Source: Deltaproteobacteria bacterium
GTDB taxonomy: Bacteria > Bdellovibrionota > UBA1018
Direction of reading: 5' to 3'
DNA length: 8,114 nucleotides
Assembly (NCBI GenBank): GCA_016194835.1
Contig: JACQAU010000070.1
Span: 1-8,114, forward strand
Part shown: positions 1 to 6,187 of the stretch, in pieces
How positions within the stretch are numbered: position 1 is the first letter of the stretch
Layout: every line of letters starts with the position of its first letter
The notes under the pieces: model-generated
The model's database searches: none
What the model saw: only the letters and a program-made list of their open reading frames with translations
What the model was told of the DNA's origin: nothing
Position numbers and translations under genes: made by a program

Positions 1-1050
1 CTGAAAAGACGGCACACCAGCATTGGTGTTCTTTTCAAGAGTGAAAGTGCCACGAAACTCGCTTGATAGATATCCGATATCCCGAATAGCAACCTTAGGA
101 TCTAATTTATGACGAAGCTGTTTGATAAAAATACTACAACTACCTCCAGTCCAACATCCGATGACCTGAAGATTTGGCCAAATTTCCGACAAACTGATTG
201 GACCCTTCTTTTTTCTTTTCAATTGGCTAAGTTCGTTTGCGCGTTCATGATTTGCCTTTACCCGATTTGCAATCGCGTTCTGTTGCTCAACAGTCAGCTC
301 CTGAGCGCGATGAAAGCCACCGTTTTTGATGTCTTCAACAAGGATGTCCCAATGCTTTTCCATTATATTTGCAAGCCTCACCAGGGTACTTGGATTGGCA
401 GTTGCGATATATGAAATGTCCCTCTGACCCATAGCGAGCCGAATAATGAGCAAATATTTCAGATCATAATTTTCAATTTCGAAAGTTTTGTAAGGAACAA
501 CATATTTTTTACGAGCGAGTCCTGGCATTCCTTGATAAATATGACCTGATGTTGATCCAAATGGAATACCAGAGGGCATAAATCCTTCTACAGCAGGGCT
601 AACAATACCCAGAAGTTTTCCACTAAAGGCGTTGGGATGATCTTTGAGGAGTCGATAGGTCGATAAATTTTGGATTGCTTTTTGTGCACTTAGGTTTTCT
701 TTAAGAATGGGAATGTATTTTGGCTTCCCTGTGGTTCCACTGGTTGTGGCGTACATGAGGGGCATAGTCGACATAATCACTGGACGGCCCATACGGTCTT
801 GCTCCTCAATCCAAGGACGTAGATCTTCGTATTCATGAATTGGCACCAGTGTTCGAAATTCTTCTGCACTAGTAATTTTGTCAAACTTGTATTTTTTTCC
901 AAACTCGGTGTTTGCATGCTTACTAAGAATGCTCTTCAGTACTTTAAGCTGAGACCCTTTTGGATCTAGCGAATTTCGAAACAATTTTTTTTCAGACAAC
1001 ATCCCCTCTCCATAGATGCGTGCTTTAATTAGAAGATTTATAAGTGACAT
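1..1050 (-). CDS. GH3-family acyl-acid amido synthetase-like protein (3' end cut by window edge)
   Basis: Reading back from the ATG at 1048-1050 gives 350 uninterrupted codons to the left window edge. This reading frame resembles the GH3 (auxin-responsive promoter) family. Those enzymes belong to the ANL adenylating superfamily; they activate a carboxylic acid with ATP and join it to an amino acid. Visible marks are the N-terminal stretch with SQLKVLKSIL and NTEFGKKYKF (about residues 33-57), VPIHEYEDLRPWI (69-81), the phosphate-binding motif TTSGTTGKPKYIP (102-114), and YLSSE (327-331) matching the GH3 Y-x-S-S-E adenylate motif. Family members are usually 500-600 residues, so about a third is missing, including the C-terminal lid domain. 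The start is supported by AGGGAGGG seven bases upstream. It lies 73 bp after the protease gene on the same strand. Acyl and amine substrates cannot be told from this fragment. Family call is firm; exact reaction is inferred. Confidence 0.88.
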   Translation of the reverse strand, partial: MSLINLLIKARIYGEGMLSEKKLFRNSLDPKGSQLKVLKSILSKHANTEFGKKYKFDKITSAEEFRTLVPIHEYEDLRPWIEEQDRMGRPVIMSTMPLMYATTSGTTGKPKYIPILKENLSAQKAIQNLSTYRLLKDHPNAFSGKLLGIVSPAVEGFMPSGIPFGSTSGHIYQGMPGLARKKYVVPYKTFEIENYDLKYLLIIRLAMGQRDISYIATANPSTLVRLANIMEKHWDILVEDIKNGGFHRAQELTVEQQNAIANRVKANHERANELSQLKRKKKGPISLSEIWPNLQVIGCWTGGSCSIFIKQLRHKLDPKVAIRDIGYLSSEFRGTFTLEKNTNAGVPSFQ

Positions 1051-1057
1051 TTGTAAT

Positions 1058-1074
1058 CCCTCCCTGGTTGAGGG
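1058..1074 (-). promoter_or_regulatory. Small hairpin overlapping the SD of the GH3-like gene
   Basis: In the minus-strand RNA, CCCUC (1074-1070) can pair perfectly with GAGGG (1062-1058) across the seven-base loop AACCAGG. The 3' arm is the SD itself, seven bases before the ATG at 1050. All five pairs are seen in the sequence, four of them G-C. Whether it limits translation is inference, and a five-pair stem is only marginally stable. Confidence 0.4.
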
Positions 1075-1091
1075 TTTAACGCTAAGAATTA

Positions 1092-1121
1092 AAAATAGCA
1101 CTAGACATCGATGGACATCAA
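1092..1121 (-). promoter_or_regulatory. Candidate extended -10 promoter for the GH3-like gene
   Basis: On the minus strand TTGATG (1116-1121) is followed after 18 bp by TATTTT (1092-1097), with TGC directly before the latter (1098-1100), as in an extended -10 element. Each hexamer matches the sigma-70 consensus at four of six positions. It begins just after the protease stop codon and would give a leader of roughly 35 bases. It suggests that the GH3-like gene can be expressed apart from the protease. AT-rich DNA yields such matches by chance. Confidence 0.35.
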
Positions 1122-1123
1122 AC

Positions 1124-2719
1124 TTAGTTAATCACAGGGCCTGTGATAATTCCTACAAAATCCAATTTTTCATTTTGTGGGTAAATTCTGATCTGAAACC
1201 CGCTTTTTCTTGTGAGCACGATAGAGAGCATCTCATCATAAAAATACCTCAGACCATTATTTTTTAGCTTTCTCCAGTCTGTAGGATGATCTAAGTGATA
1301 GCCAATAGCATTTTCAAAGGTTTTTTCATCCCTCTGAATAGAATAGTTTGCACTCAAGATGATTGGACACTCCTTGGTATTACAGTTTGGATTTTTTTCT
1401 AAAAAAAATATAAAAACAATTCCTCTTGTTTCAGAAGTTGGAGGAATATATAAAGACAAACTTCGCATAGAAGAAGGGAGCACTTTTTCTCGGTATAACA
1501 CTGAAATTTTGTCTGCAACGATGCTTTTAGTGATATTTTTTTTCTTTCGCACTCCTATTTTAAAATAATAAGCAAGAGTTTTGGTGTGAGATAAAGTGGG
1601 TAACCACTGTGGCAATATAGTGTTTGCTTGGCTTGCAAATAGTTTTCCGTTTTTTTCATAAATTCCGTTAAATAGAGCTTTTATGGTGTTGATATCAAAG
1701 GTTGCAAGTTTTTCAAACGCTTCATGTTCGACCCATTGTGATCCACATGTAAGCCATCTTTTATCATTTTCTAAAATACCAGAAAAATTGGTGGATATTT
1801 GCTGCTTATCAAAAGTACCTCCATCATTGAGACCACCAGAGCCTGCATCTCGATAGGCATTACTGGTCCATTGGCGCAAGTGAATGAGATTGTTTTTTAA
1901 ATAAAGTGTTCCACTAGGAGTGCGCACACGATCTATGACAGATGGTTTTATTTCTAAGAAATGATCATTTATTCTTTTTATAATCGTAGTAGAGGGAAGC
2001 GCAGCTAGTTTTATTCCTAAATTATCTACCGATAAAATCATTCCAACGAGATGAAATATGCCAGATTTTTCTCTTAAAAGTGCTCCCCCGGATTGTCCTA
2101 AAAAACCCGGTGCAATGACTTCTAATACCGGACCCATGTCATCTCTTCCTGAAATTCCATTTTCTGTTGTGAGTCCTAACCATGTACTCACCCCTCTATT
2201 TTTGTAACTCCACTTGGGTATTAAGGGAGTTTCAATGTGAATAAGTACTGGCTCCATGGCTCGGGCTGATTCAATATTTGAAATATATTTAAAATTTAAT
2301 TCTGTATCCAAAGGAACACACGGCTCTTTTTGTGACGATGAACTGAACAGCGCTAAGTCCATGCTAGTGTCAATCATTTCGAGCTTGAGATCTTTGCCGG
2401 ACTTAAGTTTAAAATTCGGTTTTTTTATATCTTCTAACGAACTAGTAACCACATGTGCAGGGGTGATCCACAAATTTCGACTAGGATCTTGTAAATGCCA
2501 AGAGGCGGTCTGGCAAATACCTGTAATAGAGCCAAGATTGATTTCTTCTACCTCTCTGCTAACACCGGGAGTCCGTATAATTTTTGAAATTATTTGAGAA
2601 ACCCCTAAAATTTTTTCATCCGAAAGAGTGCCTCTCAGTTGTACTGTGTTTATCCCCTCTGCAAAACAAATAGAACTTATAAAAACAGATAATAACACAC
2701 TTAATCTTCTATTTTTCAT
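1124..2719 (-). CDS. Secreted trypsin-like serine protease with unrecognised C-terminal region
   Basis: The 531-residue product starts with a clear Sec signal peptide (MKNRRLSVLLSVFISSICFA, likely cut after A20), so it should act in the periplasm or outside the cell. Residues about 65-255 look like a chymotrypsin-fold (S1-type) peptidase. H89 lies in ITPAHVV, D121 in SMDLALF and S210 in GQSGGALL, in the right order and spacing for a triad; LVGMILSVD (224-232) fits the strand that follows the serine. Residues about 260-531 match nothing I recognise and show no PDZ-like pattern, which argues against a DegP/HtrA assignment. Cysteines at 325, 446 and 451 could form disulfides. The ATG at 2717-2719 is chosen because GAGGT lies six bases upstream and the signal peptide starts there; an in-frame ATG 19 codons earlier lies inside the upstream gene. 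It overlaps that gene by ATGA. Protease activity is well supported; substrate unknown. Confidence 0.85.
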   Translation of the reverse strand: MKNRRLSVLLSVFISSICFAEGINTVQLRGTLSDEKILGVSQIISKIIRTPGVSREVEEINLGSITGICQTASWHLQDPSRNLWITPAHVVTSSLEDIKKPNFKLKSGKDLKLEMIDTSMDLALFSSSSQKEPCVPLDTELNFKYISNIESARAMEPVLIHIETPLIPKWSYKNRGVSTWLGLTTENGISGRDDMGPVLEVIAPGFLGQSGGALLREKSGIFHLVGMILSVDNLGIKLAALPSTTIIKRINDHFLEIKPSVIDRVRTPSGTLYLKNNLIHLRQWTSNAYRDAGSGGLNDGGTFDKQQISTNFSGILENDKRWLTCGSQWVEHEAFEKLATFDINTIKALFNGIYEKNGKLFASQANTILPQWLPTLSHTKTLAYYFKIGVRKKKNITKSIVADKISVLYREKVLPSSMRSLSLYIPPTSETRGIVFIFFLEKNPNCNTKECPIILSANYSIQRDEKTFENAIGYHLDHPTDWRKLKNNGLRYFYDEMLSIVLTRKSGFQIRIYPQNEKLDFVGIITGPVIN

Positions 2720-2730
2720 GATTGTACCTC
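2716..2730 (-). promoter_or_regulatory. ATGA stop/start overlap and SD that set the protease start
   Basis: The upstream gene's TGA (2718-2716) overlaps the protease ATG (2719-2717) by two bases as ATGA. The SD GAGGT (2730-2726) lies inside the upstream coding region, six bases before the ATG. This arrangement is typical of translational coupling by terminating ribosomes and supports linked synthesis of the two proteins. Confidence 0.8.
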
Positions 2731-4110
2731 TATTTTTCTTGTGCAAACAATCGAATTGTCTCTGGGCAAATACCAAAGCTTAGGAAATCCAGCTAACTCT
2801 AATTTTTTTTCTAATCGGTTCAAAAGTTTCAATATCCTTCCGTCATGTATTACAGAAGAATAAGCGGATCGTGTGAGTTGTACGTGAAGATCCTTTTTCT
2901 TAAGTGGGGTTTCAAAGTGCGTGGATAGAACTTGTAAAAATCGAATGGCAATAGGACTTTGTTTGAGGAAGAGCTTAAGTTCCTGATTGGTTTTCTTATA
3001 AATAAGCACATCTTGTTTTAAAATAAATCTTTCGTCTAAAAGCTCTGTCTTGATAAATTCAAGTTTCAAATACTGAGCAAGGCTAGTACTCCAAGAGGTC
3101 TCCGGGTAAAACCGTTCGTTTTCAAAAACCGGAATCAGTGGAGTATTGATAAAATATTTTCTACACACTGGATTAATCAATGAACACCAAATTTCTTTTG
3201 CTCTGTCTGGGCTTTTTTTGGCAAAGTACAGAGCTTCTAAAAAAGTTGCATCTAAAAGTGTTCTCCAAGAAGTGTATTGGGGGATAGTGGTCCATTTCAT
3301 GGGCTGTCCCATAAGGGCAAGACAACGTTCTGCGAGTAGTATTTGATTTAGGTCACCCGAAGAGAGAAGGTTTATTAGATAGGAAAACACCCAAGAAGTT
3401 TTTAGTACAGTCAAATCACTTTTATTTCCGAGTACTGTGAAAGCTTCTACCAGAAAGAGTGCGATGAAAAAAACTTGTTGAGGTGGAAGTTCTGGAAGTG
3501 GATTTTGTACCAAGTGACGAATTTGAGTGATATCACTTTTTACTATAGATAAAGCGAGTTTGAGTCTTGGTTGAAATGCCAAAGGAGCTAAAGGATAAAT
3601 TTCGTAGAGAAGATCAACTCTCCCTAAATCCCATAAAATCCAAGCCAAATTAGAGGCCGCAAGTCCTCTGCGATATTCTGTGGCAGTAGTATCTTTGGAA
3701 AGTTTTTCAAATAGATCAAGGCCCAAAAAAAGGCGACCATTTTCTACTAAAGAAATACCGATAGCAAATTCTGCATCGGCGGCCAGCTCGTCTGCTTTTA
3801 TTTTATGGGCAAGTCTAAGAGCAGACTCTGCTTTTTCTTGTGCGAGTTTCCAGTTCTGTGTAAATCTTGCCAGAGCTGCCTCTGAGAGTAAAAGAACAAT
3901 TTTGCTTTCTGGTTGTTCAAGTTTGCATTGTTGTAGTTTTTTTATTGCATTTTGGGCTTGTACAGTTCTGCCTGTAAAAACACAAGCCCGCGCATAAGCA
4001 GCAAGGCTCCTAGAATCTAGTGTTTCAGGAGATTCAGAAACTTGTTTAACTAATAATTCGAACTGTCCAACTCTTTCGAGCGAGAGCAGATCCCCACCTG
4101 TTTTTTGCAT
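2716..4110 (-). CDS. TPR-like protein with C-terminal winged-helix-type domain, putative regulator
   Basis: The 464-residue product has no signal peptide or membrane helix and should be cytoplasmic. Residues about 35-172 form paired helices in TPR style: AYARACVFTGRTVQAQNAI (39-57), SEAALARFTQNWKLAQEKAE (76-95), FAIGISLVENGRLFLGLDLF (115-134) and SNLAWILWDLGRVDLLYEI (153-171). The middle (about 210-320) is also helical and leucine-rich. Residues about 377-458 have the pattern of a winged-helix DNA-binding domain of the OmpR/PhoB sort: IAIRFLQVLS, then a basic KKKDL stretch, then HDGRILKLLNRLEKKLE as the likely recognition helix, then WYLPRDNSIVCT as the wing hairpin. TPR plus winged helix suggests a transcription regulator that senses a partner through its repeats, but no target is visible. 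It overlaps the protease gene downstream by ATGA. The SD is weak (GGGAC, nine bases from the ATG); no earlier in-frame ATG exists before a stop. Confidence 0.75.
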   Translation of the reverse strand: MQKTGGDLLSLERVGQFELLVKQVSESPETLDSRSLAAYARACVFTGRTVQAQNAIKKLQQCKLEQPESKIVLLLSEAALARFTQNWKLAQEKAESALRLAHKIKADELAADAEFAIGISLVENGRLFLGLDLFEKLSKDTTATEYRRGLAASNLAWILWDLGRVDLLYEIYPLAPLAFQPRLKLALSIVKSDITQIRHLVQNPLPELPPQQVFFIALFLVEAFTVLGNKSDLTVLKTSWVFSYLINLLSSGDLNQILLAERCLALMGQPMKWTTIPQYTSWRTLLDATFLEALYFAKKSPDRAKEIWCSLINPVCRKYFINTPLIPVFENERFYPETSWSTSLAQYLKLEFIKTELLDERFILKQDVLIYKKTNQELKLFLKQSPIAIRFLQVLSTHFETPLKKKDLHVQLTRSAYSSVIHDGRILKLLNRLEKKLELAGFPKLWYLPRDNSIVCTRKIEVQS

Positions 4111-4162
4111 CGCATTAAGTCCCAGCTGTGGTTTCTAGCAGAAATTTTAGTAAGATGCAAAC

Positions 4163-4168
4163 ATTATA
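4163..4168 (-). promoter_or_regulatory. Candidate -10 box for the TPR/protease pair
   Basis: A perfect TATAAT lies on the minus strand in the 167-bp gap, giving a leader of about 45 bases to the ATG at 4110. The -35 position at normal spacing (CAGAAG or CCAGAA) is poor, and a TTGACG at 4177-4182 is only 8 bp away, too close to pair with it. If real, it would need an activator or another sigma factor context. Confidence 0.4.
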
Positions 4169-4277
4169 TCTAGATGCGTCAATGGCTTCTGGTTTTCCGA
4201 AAAAATCACCTTTAAATAATCATGACTTGGGGTTTTGAAAAAAAATTAAGTTATTAGGGTACTAGAACACTAAAATA

Positions 4278-4979
4278 TTAATTATCCTCTTTATGCGTAT
4301 CTATATATTCTTGTATCTTCTCTACTGGCAAGAAAAAGCTTGTGGGCCAATCGTGTCCTACACGAAATGGGATGACTCCAGCTTTTTTGGCCAATTCCAT
4401 TTGTTCGGCCACTTCTCCCATATAAAGAACTTTACACTTTCGCACCATAGCCATGTCTTTTGCTCTTTCAAATAAAACCGTAGACCCATCTGATTTTCGT
4501 TCCTCTTTTGTACGTGGCAATAAAATTTTTCCTCTAAACTGTTGTTTATTTTTATACTTTTTAACTTTAACAAAATTGCCAAAAAAATGCCAATCCATGG
4601 CAAGATCGCCAGGATTTTTGCTCCAGCTCGAACCATCTGCTGGGATCTTTCCTTCGACAAAATCCATCGTTCGACGGATTTTGGCACTCATTATATCCGC
4701 ATAATCAGCCTTATATTCTGGCTCAGTTCCCCACTTTTCTGGCACATCGACAATTAACCCTATTGGATAATTTAATTTTTCTAACTCCTGTAAATATTCG
4801 AACGCTCCGTCTAGATATTTCATGTTTTTATAATCATTGGTTTTGTCATTATCATCAATATATGTCGCAATTAGCGTCTCTCCTAAATCAAAAAAAATCC
4901 ATGGTCTTTTACACTCCACTGCCCATAATGAATAAGCAGTGCAAATTCCACACAAAATAGCTATCAATGTTTTAATCAT
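4278..4979 (-). CDS. Exported HAD-like protein with degenerate catalytic motifs
   Basis: The 233-residue product begins with a short basic and hydrophobic signal peptide (residues 1-20, likely cut after SLWA), so it is probably periplasmic. The body follows the HAD phosphatase layout. Motif I is FFDLGETL (29-36), with nucleophile D31 but G33 where the acid/base Asp usually sits. Motif II is GLIVDVPE (74-81), with V77 in place of Ser/Thr. Motif III is RKSDGSTVLFERA (161-173), with K162 kept. Motif IV is YMGEVAEQMELAKKAG (186-201), where E189 and Q193 stand for the two usual Asp residues. Some active HAD enzymes do carry DLG in motif I, but the combined changes suggest altered or lost phosphatase activity. 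It follows the MFS gene by 10 bp and has a perfect SD, so it belongs to that operon. The fold assignment is good; any substrate is unknown. Confidence 0.78.
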   Translation of the reverse strand: MIKTLIAILCGICTAYSLWAVECKRPWIFFDLGETLIATYIDDNDKTNDYKNMKYLDGAFEYLQELEKLNYPIGLIVDVPEKWGTEPEYKADYADIMSAKIRRTMDFVEGKIPADGSSWSKNPGDLAMDWHFFGNFVKVKKYKNKQQFRGKILLPRTKEERKSDGSTVLFERAKDMAMVRKCKVLYMGEVAEQMELAKKAGVIPFRVGHDWPTSFFLPVEKIQEYIDTHKEDN

Positions 4980-4984
4980 ACTCG

Positions 4985-4992
4985 CCTCCTTA
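4985..4992 (-). promoter_or_regulatory. Perfect SD TAAGGAGG containing the MFS stop codon
   Basis: The octamer is fully complementary to the usual 16S rRNA 3' tail. Its first three bases are the TAA stop of the MFS gene (4992-4990). Five bases separate it from the ATG at 4979. It fixes the HAD-like start and implies strong, coupled re-initiation. Confidence 0.85.
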
Positions 4993-6180
4993 TACTTCCT
5001 GATTAATTTTTATTAAGCTCTGTCTTTTATAAATACGCATACAAACAAACAAAAAAGCCATACCCGCACATGTTACAATAGAAGAAACCATCAAAAACCT
5101 GGTCAAATTATTTTCTCCTAAAGCTTGGCCAATTAGAGAAGCTACCCACGCACAAACTGCCCGATCAATAATTGATTCAATAGACAAAATGGTCGCCCGT
5201 TGACTCGAATCATGTATGGCGTCATTTAAAAGCTGTCTTTGAATAGGAAAAGCAAACCCCATGGCAAGTGAAAACGTACATAGGCATATTAGTGTTCCAG
5301 TAGTCTGAGAAACCGCAATCAAAGCCAAAGACAGTGCCATGACAATTGTAAGTAAAAAAACGGCATTTAAGTCGCCTGTATATTTTTTTAACCACTTTGG
5401 ATACGAAGATCCTATGGCTTCAAACAAAGTCATTACGCTCATTACAATTCCGTAAGACTCGATCCCAAATGATTTCGAATTTAAAATCGGCTGAAACAGA
5501 TTAACCTGGCAAATTCGTCCTAATACAAAAATGGCAATTCCTTGAAACATAAGAAAAAAAATCCATGGAGTAGTAGCTAAAATACTCCCAGCAGAAGATA
5601 ACTGTTGTAGCCATGGACTTCTTTCTTTCACGATTTTTATATCTGGCATGATCCAAGAAAAACAAAAGGCACTCAGTGTGGAAACAGCCGTTAACCAGTA
5701 AGGCAAACTCAAATGCCACTGCATTAGTACTCCAACCGCTGACCAACAAATAATTTTGCCAATCAAACCATAAGCCCTGGCTTTTCCTTCTGCTCCTTTA
5801 TATTCTGCACTACAACCATTAGTGTTTAAATAGTCGTATAAATATGCACTCGAAGCACCAGAAATAAATGATCTTGAAAGCGCAATCAATAAAAAATGTA
5901 ATAGAAATCCAAAATAATTCGCAGAAAAGATCACAATCACATTTGCCATAACCAGAACTAACGATCCCAGTCTTAAGCATTTTCTGTAACCAAAACTATC
6001 AGCAAACATGCCAGTAGGGATTTCTAATAGACAAAATGCTATGTAATAAATACTTTGGATCTGAAAAATTTCTTGAGGAGTCAAACCGACTTTGAGTTGA
6101 TATTCGTAAAAAATAGGAAGCCAAATCAAAAGAGAGAAAAAGAACTGAAAACAGTAATAAAGAAAAACAACACGTCTCAT
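4990..6180 (-). CDS. MFS transporter, 12 transmembrane helices
   Basis: The 396-residue product is an inner-membrane transporter of the major facilitator superfamily. About 12 hydrophobic segments can be counted, near residues 5-25, 40-60, 70-87, 90-110, 138-154, 160-178, 202-222, 240-258, 272-290, 294-313, 340-358 and 362-384. The loop between helices 2 and 3 holds the family motif A as GMFADSFGYRK (57-67). RSFISGASSAYLYD (103-116) and RATILSIESIIDR (328-340) resemble stretches common in drug-efflux-type members. Length is normal for the family. The start at 6178-6180 is preferred: it lies 7 bp after the upstream stop, has AAGG ten bases before it, and gives a normal first helix. The in-frame ATG at 6232-6234 has no SD and would overlap the upstream gene by 47 bp. 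The cargo cannot be read from sequence; efflux of a small molecule is the likeliest guess. Confidence 0.87.
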   Translation of the reverse strand: MRRVVFLYYCFQFFFSLLIWLPIFYEYQLKVGLTPQEIFQIQSIYYIAFCLLEIPTGMFADSFGYRKCLRLGSLVLVMANVIVIFSANYFGFLLHFLLIALSRSFISGASSAYLYDYLNTNGCSAEYKGAEGKARAYGLIGKIICWSAVGVLMQWHLSLPYWLTAVSTLSAFCFSWIMPDIKIVKERSPWLQQLSSAGSILATTPWIFFLMFQGIAIFVLGRICQVNLFQPILNSKSFGIESYGIVMSVMTLFEAIGSSYPKWLKKYTGDLNAVFLLTIVMALSLALIAVSQTTGTLICLCTFSLAMGFAFPIQRQLLNDAIHDSSQRATILSIESIIDRAVCAWVASLIGQALGENNLTRFLMVSSIVTCAGMAFLFVCMRIYKRQSLIKINQEV

Positions 6181-6187
6181 AAAGTAT

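Noticed and set aside
109..414. Plus-strand open frame of 101 codons
   Set aside because: It lies wholly inside the GH3-like coding frame on the minus strand, has no recognisable motif and no clear SD.
2256..2597. Plus-strand open frame of 113 codons
   Set aside because: It is antisense to the protease domain that carries the catalytic triad; the minus-strand reading explains the conservation pattern.
1124..2719. DegP/HtrA assignment for the protease
   Set aside because: The triad spacing fits a general trypsin fold, but no PDZ domain follows and the C-terminal half is unlike HtrA proteins.
2720..2776. Longer protease start at 2776
   Set aside because: It would put 19 polar residues before an obvious signal peptide and lies inside the TPR gene without an SD.
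4177..4182. TTGACG as the -35 partner of the TATAAT at 4163-4168
   Set aside because: Only 8 bp separate them, far from the 16-18 bp needed, and no good -10 lies at the right distance downstream of TTGACG.
4238..4272. Possible rho-independent terminator after the HAD-like gene
   Set aside because: There is a run of eight T on the minus strand, but the only stems before it (TTAG/CTAA or a bulged five-pair stem) are short and AT-rich.
4358..4687. Minus-strand open frame of 109 codons in another frame
   Set aside because: It is nested in the HAD-like gene; its sequence shows no family pattern, while the main frame carries HAD motifs and an ideal SD.
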